Part shown: in pieces, positions 16,145 to 19,886 of the stretch
How positions within the stretch are numbered: position 1 is the first letter of the stretch
How the letters are laid out: each line of letters begins with the position of its first letter
NCBI GenBank assembly: GCA_964612085.1
Contig: CAZTCJ010000072.1
Span: forward strand, 1 to 19,886
Reading direction: 5' to 3'
Length of the DNA stretch: 19,886 bases
Origin: CAZTCJ01 sp964612085
GTDB lineage: Bacteria; Pseudomonadota; Alphaproteobacteria; JAJFIK01
Position numbers and translations under genes: made by a program
The notes under the pieces: generated by a model
What the model was told of the DNA's origin: nothing
The model's input: only the letters and a program-made list of their open reading frames with translations
Database searches by the model: none

Positions 16145-18502
16145 TCAATGGCCATGCTTCGGCGTGGGCACCGGCCCGCGGCGCGGCACCAGCAGATCCA
16201 GCACCACGGCCAGCGCCGGCAAGGCCGTCACCGCCATGATCATATTGGCCATGAACATGAAGAACAGCAGCAGGCCCATATCCGCCTGAAACTTCAGGGC
16301 GGACAGGACCCAGGTGAGAACGCCGAGCGCCATGGTCAGCGCCACGAACACCACCGCCATGCCCGTCTCCTGCAAGGTCTGCTGATAGGCATGGGTGATG
16401 TTCAGGCCCAGGCTCAAATGGTGCTGAATGCGGTTGTAGATATAAAACGCATAATCCACGCCAAGACCGACCGCCAGCACCATGACCGGCAGCGTCGCCA
16501 CTTTGAGGCCGATCTCCAGCTCCTTCATGAACCAATAGCCCAGGAAGGTGGCGATGGTCAGCGGCAGGCAGCACGCGAGCGTCGCCCGCCAGTCCCGATA
16601 GGTGCCGAACACCATCAGGATAATGACGGCATAAACCGCCACCATCATGGGCACTTCGGAGGCTTCGATCTCTTCGTTCGTCGCGGCGATGACGCCCACA
16701 TTGCCGCTGGCCAGCCGGATCGAGACATCGGGCAGGCGGGGCTCATGATCCGCGCGCCAGTCTTTGACCGCGCCGACGATCCGGGTGAGCGTCTCCGCCG
16801 TTGCATCCTCGGTGAAGATCATCAGGGGCAGGACGGTGCAGTCCGTGTTGAGCAGGCCGGAGGAACTGGGAATGGGCGACGTGGCCTGTACCAGCGCGAA
16901 CTGATTGCGCGGCAGGGTGCGCCATTTCAGATTGCCTTCATTCCAGCCCGCATTGATGCGCTTGGCCTGTTCCGCCACCGACGTCACCGACAAGACGCCC
17001 GGCACGGCGGCCATGGCCGCGCCAAAATCGCTCAGAAACTTCATATACTCATATTTGATGCAGGCCTCTTTCGGCGTCTCGACCACCACGGTCAGGAGAT
17101 TGAGCCCGATGGAATAGCTTGCCGCGATGGCCCGGCTGTCAGCGTTGTAGCGGGCATCGGTGCGCAGTTCCGGCGCGCCCGCATGCAAATCGCCGATATG
17201 GCGGCCCTGGCTTTGCCACAGGCTCACCGCGAAGAGCCCCATGGCGGCAAAAAAGGCCAGCAGCGCATAGCGCGGCTCGGCGATCCGCCCGAGCCCAGCC
17301 ATGATCCGGGACCGGACGGCGCGTGCCCGTGTCACCCGCTCGATGAAGCGCTCATCGAACCGGCAATAAGAGGCGAGGATCGGCAACATCACCAGATTGG
17401 TCAGGATCTTCAGTGCCACGCCGATCGATGCCGTGATCGCCAGCTCCCGGATCATCGGGATATTGATGAAATAAAGCGTACCGAAGCCCACGAGATCGGT
17501 GACGAGCGCCATGGAGCCCGGGACCAGCAGACTGCTGAAGGAGGCCCGCGCGGCCTTGTCCGCGCTCGACCCCGCCTCCACTTCCTTCGAGATTAGATTG
17601 ATCTGCTGCACCCCATGGCTGACGCCGATGGCGAAGACCAGAAACGGCACCAGGATCGCCAGCGGGTCGAGCCCGTAGCCCAGGACCGTCAACAGGCCGA
17701 ACTGCCAGATGAGAGAGGTCAGGGAACAGACGAGCGGCAGAACGGTCAGCAAGATCGAGCGGCTGTACCAGTAAACAAGGGCCGCCGTCACCAGAAAGGC
17801 GATGGCGAAGAACTTCACCACGCTGCCCGCGCCATCGGCGATGTCGCCCACCAGCTTGGCGAAACCGATGATCTGGACATCGAACCGCTCTGTTTCATGG
17901 GGCGCGCGGATCTTCGTTTCCAACTGGTCGGCCAGATCGAAATAATCGAGCGGCTTGCGGGTCGCCGGGTCGATTTCCTGAAGCTCCGCCACGATCATGG
18001 CGGAGGTGAAATCGTTCGACACCAAACGGCCCACATAGCCGCCCCGGATCACATTGTTCTGGATACGCTCGATGGCGTCCGCGTCGATCCGGTCCGGCGT
18101 AATCGTTCCCGGAATGACATCGTCCGCCCGGAACCCTTCCTCGGTGATCTCGAACATGCGGGTGTTGGGCGTCCACAGGGACGTGACCGTGCGCCGGTCG
18201 ATGCCGGGCAGAAAGAACAGATCGTCCGTTACCTGCTTCAGTTTGGCGAGAAAGTCTTGCGACCAGATATCGCCGTCGCGGGCCTTCAGCACCACGATGA
18301 TCCGGTTGGAGCCGAACAGCCGGTCGCGATACTCTTGGAACGTCTCAATATAGGGATGACCGGCAGGCAACTGCTTGTCGAACCCGGCCGCCAGGCGCAA
18401 CTGCGCGGCGAAGACGGCCGTGACGATGGTCACCAGCGCGAACAAGGCCAGGATCGCCAGCCTGTGGCGGAAGATGACCCGTTCCAAAACCCGCACACTC
18501 AT
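16145..18502 (-). CDS. RND superfamily exporter (MMPL / COG1033 type)
   Basis: A 785-residue inner-membrane protein with the duplicated RND layout. One helix (about 12-33), a large periplasmic loop (34-225) and five helices (226-400) are followed by a second copy starting near 415, with helices from about 620 to 775. The helix-4 motif is FAIGVSHGVQQIN (G293), lacking the usual Asp. The second-half counterpart is GLGVDYAFYIYN with D683, a likely proton-relay residue. Relatives include MMPL lipid exporters and hopanoid transporters, so a hydrophobic lipid-like substrate is a reasonable guess. At 785 residues it is smaller than multidrug RND pumps, and no membrane-fusion or outer-membrane partner is nearby. 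It heads a likely operon with the TerB gene and is divergent from the diiron protein. Confidence 0.92.
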   Translation of the reverse strand: MSVRVLERVIFRHRLAILALFALVTIVTAVFAAQLRLAAGFDKQLPAGHPYIETFQEYRDRLFGSNRIIVVLKARDGDIWSQDFLAKLKQVTDDLFFLPGIDRRTVTSLWTPNTRMFEITEEGFRADDVIPGTITPDRIDADAIERIQNNVIRGGYVGRLVSNDFTSAMIVAELQEIDPATRKPLDYFDLADQLETKIRAPHETERFDVQIIGFAKLVGDIADGAGSVVKFFAIAFLVTAALVYWYSRSILLTVLPLVCSLTSLIWQFGLLTVLGYGLDPLAILVPFLVFAIGVSHGVQQINLISKEVEAGSSADKAARASFSSLLVPGSMALVTDLVGFGTLYFINIPMIRELAITASIGVALKILTNLVMLPILASYCRFDERFIERVTRARAVRSRIMAGLGRIAEPRYALLAFFAAMGLFAVSLWQSQGRHIGDLHAGAPELRTDARYNADSRAIAASYSIGLNLLTVVVETPKEACIKYEYMKFLSDFGAAMAAVPGVLSVTSVAEQAKRINAGWNEGNLKWRTLPRNQFALVQATSPIPSSSGLLNTDCTVLPLMIFTEDATAETLTRIVGAVKDWRADHEPRLPDVSIRLASGNVGVIAATNEEIEASEVPMMVAVYAVIILMVFGTYRDWRATLACCLPLTIATFLGYWFMKELEIGLKVATLPVMVLAVGLGVDYAFYIYNRIQHHLSLGLNITHAYQQTLQETGMAVVFVALTMALGVLTWVLSALKFQADMGLLLFFMFMANMIMAVTALPALAVVLDLLVPRRGPVPTPKHGH

Positions 18503-18557
18503 GACGCCACCGCTCTCCTCCTCAGCCCCGGCCTGAGACGGGAGGGTCGGCCATGCG

Positions 18558-18590
18558 CTCCTAAGAACCTCCTAAGCACCTCCGAAGCAC
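18558..18590. repeat. Three tandem 11-bp repeats
   Basis: The units CTCCTAAGAAC (18558-18568), CTCCTAAGCAC (18569-18579) and CTCCGAAGCAC (18580-18590) lie head to tail. They are 55 bases upstream of the RND start codon. A period of about one DNA turn puts all copies on the same helix face, as for cooperative binding sites. Confidence 0.6.
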
Positions 18591-18616
18591 GTAGGTTTGT
18601 GTGCGCTTGAAGAAGT

Positions 18617-18630
18617 TGACGGCCCCGTCA
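18617..18630. promoter_or_regulatory. Palindrome TGACGG-CC-CCGTCA
   Basis: Perfect 6-bp arms (18617-18622 and 18625-18630) around CC, followed by five T's on the plus strand. Its location between two divergent genes makes an operator more likely than a terminator, though early termination of plus-strand transcription is possible. Confidence 0.4.
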
Positions 18631-18632
18631 TT

Positions 18633-18675
18633 TTTACTTGTGGCGCCGGGCCCATGGGGGTAAATTTACCTGTGG
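18633..18675. repeat. Direct repeat TTTACYTGTGG
   Basis: TTTACTTGTGG (18633-18643) and TTTACCTGTGG (18665-18675) match at 10 of 11 positions. They are 32 bases apart, close to three helical turns. The second copy overlaps the palindrome at 18659-18670. This looks like a pair of sites for one regulator upstream of the diiron gene. Confidence 0.45.
18659..18670. promoter_or_regulatory. Perfect 12-bp palindrome GGTAAATTTACC
   Basis: This exact palindrome, unusually AT-rich for this genome, is 39 bases upstream of the diiron gene. A possible -10 box (TAGAAT, 18681-18686) lies 10 bases after it, so a bound dimer would cover the -35 region. Repressor binding is inferred from placement. Confidence 0.5.
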
Positions 18676-18680
18676 CTGAT

Positions 18681-18686
18681 TAGAAT
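18681..18686 (+). promoter_or_regulatory. Possible -10 element for the diiron gene
   Basis: TAGAAT matches the -10 consensus at 5 of 6 positions. No -35 box is seen at 16-18 bases, where the GGTAAATTTACC palindrome lies instead. If real, the transcript leader is only about 18 bases. Confidence 0.3.
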
Positions 18687-18709
18687 TCCGCGCGCTCAGG
18701 GAGGACCAG

Positions 18710-19828
18710 ATGGCTCAGCAAATCACCAAGGACAGCGCTTACGACGCCGTGGACCGGGACGATTTCGCGGCGATGGTGGTGCCGGAGCGCTATAACGCGC
18801 GCTCGGACGCGTTCGACAAGATCATTTCCGCGACCCACGATCATTTCTGGGACCCGCTCGACACCCGCTATATCGATTTTGGCGAACCGTTCGACATGGA
18901 CACCCAGCCGATCCTGCCCGAGGACATGGTGCCCGCGCTGCAGACCAAGCTCGTGGGCGACCGGCTCCAGGGCCGCGACCGGGTGCGCTTCATCAACGAG
19001 AACGCGCGCTGGATGCTCTCCAGCATTCTGCACGGGGAGCAAGGGGCGCTGTCCCTCTCGGCGAGCCTCGTCCATATCCTGCGAGACCAGGGCGCCCAGG
19101 AATATGCCGCCAATCAGGCGCGCGAAGAGGCCCGCCATGTCACGGCCTTCTCCCGCTATGTGCAGGTGCGCTGGGGCACGCCGCTGCCCGTGGGCCCGAC
19201 GCTGGGCGACCTGCTGAACGAACTGGTGGGCGCGCCGGAGGTCTACAAAAAGATCATCGGCATGCAGATGCTGGTGGAAGGGCTCGCCATGGGCGCTTTC
19301 GCCACCCTGTTCACCAAGAGCCACGATCCGCTGTTGCGCCGCCTGACCCAGCTCGTCATGACCGACGAGGCCTTCCATCACAAATTCGGGAAGATCTGGG
19401 CGGACCGGACGATCCCCAAGCTGACGGATGAGGAAAAAGTCCTGGTGGAGGACTGGTCGGCCCATTGTTTCCAGACCCTGCTGTTCAACTTGGTGAGTCC
19501 GCACCAGATGCAGGGCATTTACGCTCAGTTCGGCTTCGACTGGCAGGAGGTGGAACAGGCCTTCCACGAGGCCGTCACCGACGATGTGCGCCGCGAGCGC
19601 ATGCGCGAAAGCACGGATATCTTCCGGGTCTTGATCAAGACCCTGTTCAATGCCGGGATCATCACCGACCGCACCCGCGACTTCTACGCCTTCTATGTGG
19701 ACATGGAGGAGTTGAAAAAGGAAGGCGACCGGATGGTGGGCGACGATATCGCCGAGGAAGGCATCCGCTTCCTGCAGACCATCAATTTCGGCGACGGCAA
19801 GGTCACCAGCCCGCTGGCCGTGGAGTAG
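18710..19828 (+). CDS. Ferritin-like diiron protein, putative oxygenase
   Basis: A 372-residue soluble helical protein. A complete dinuclear-iron ligand set is visible: E110 (HGEQGA), E140-A-R-H143, E190 (MLVEGLA) and E220-A-F-H223, the E/ExxH/E/ExxH arrangement of the four-helix-bundle ferritin-like superfamily. At this length it is closer to diiron oxygenases/desaturases (ribonucleotide-reductase R2-like, AurF-like) than to ferritins, but I do not recognise a named family and the substrate is unknown. No signal peptide or membrane helix is seen. AGGGAGGA lies 4 bases before the ATG, a strong site. It is divergent from the RND exporter across a repeat-rich control region, suggesting joint regulation. 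It ends 58 bases before the window edge. Confidence 0.88.
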   Translation: MAQQITKDSAYDAVDRDDFAAMVVPERYNARSDAFDKIISATHDHFWDPLDTRYIDFGEPFDMDTQPILPEDMVPALQTKLVGDRLQGRDRVRFINENARWMLSSILHGEQGALSLSASLVHILRDQGAQEYAANQAREEARHVTAFSRYVQVRWGTPLPVGPTLGDLLNELVGAPEVYKKIIGMQMLVEGLAMGAFATLFTKSHDPLLRRLTQLVMTDEAFHHKFGKIWADRTIPKLTDEEKVLVEDWSAHCFQTLLFNLVSPHQMQGIYAQFGFDWQEVEQAFHEAVTDDVRRERMRESTDIFRVLIKTLFNAGIITDRTRDFYAFYVDMEELKKEGDRMVGDDIAEEGIRFLQTINFGDGKVTSPLAVE

Positions 19829-19886
19829 CTCACCAGCCTGCGCGCGGTCCGATATCCGCACACGGTTTAACGCTCAAGGTATCTCC

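Noticed and set aside
16109..17596. A 495-residue plus-strand frame opposite the RND gene
   Set aside because: His/Gln/Arg-rich antisense shadow; the minus strand encodes the exporter.
18680..19861. A 393-residue minus-strand frame opposite the diiron gene
   Set aside because: Antisense to a gene with a full diiron ligand set and a strong ribosome binding site.

Overview
The window looks like chromosome from a GC-rich alphaproteobacterium. The evidence is the overall G/C bias at third codon positions, an IalB-family secreted protein (a family typical of alphaproteobacteria), and the tightly packed gene order. No rRNA, tRNA, CRISPR array, insertion sequence or phage gene was seen. Gene-free stretches are all shorter than about 210 bases; the larger ones are 55-247, 2059-2244, 13046-13203, 13747-13906 and 18503-18709, and what they hold is listed. 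The last 58 bases (19829-19886) show nothing recognisable.

Left region (1-2058): the tail of an unidentified gene (1-54), a minus-strand intrinsic terminator, a short-chain dehydrogenase (minus), and a divergent LysR regulator (plus). This is a classical regulator/target layout, and a perfect inverted repeat lies in the shared intergenic region. These two genes are visibly less GC-rich than the rest of the window.

Transporter pair (2245-4987, plus): a sodium:alanine/glycine symporter (AGCS family) and, 7 bases later, a Spinster-like MFS permease. The stop codon of the MFS gene directly abuts the stop codon of the convergent next gene.

Cell-envelope block (4988-13746, read on minus from right to left): an IalB-like secreted protein, a 1664-residue bacterial alpha-2-macroglobulin with an intact CLEQ thioester motif, penicillin-binding protein 1C overlapping it by 62 bases, and a DUF2236/MpaB-like putative oxygenase starting 2 bases after the pbpC stop. 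The A2M plus PBP1C pair is a known periplasmic defence and wall-repair module. The oxygenase at the end of the operon is the unexpected member.

Biotin block (13907-15567, plus): biotin synthase bioB with all iron-sulfur ligands, then a HAD-superfamily protein starting inside the bioB stop codon (ATGA overlap). No other biotin genes are present.

Right region (15603-19828): an RND/MMPL-type membrane exporter followed by a small TerB-domain protein (both minus), and divergent from them a ferritin-like diiron protein with a complete E/ExxH/E/ExxH ligand set. Their shared 207-base intergenic region is dense with repeats and palindromes and is probably a regulatory hub.

The best candidates for something undescribed are (i) the fusion of an MpaB-like oxygenase to the A2M/PBP1C operon and (ii) the RND/TerB/diiron-oxygenase locus with its complex control region. 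Both functional links are inferred from layout, not shown.
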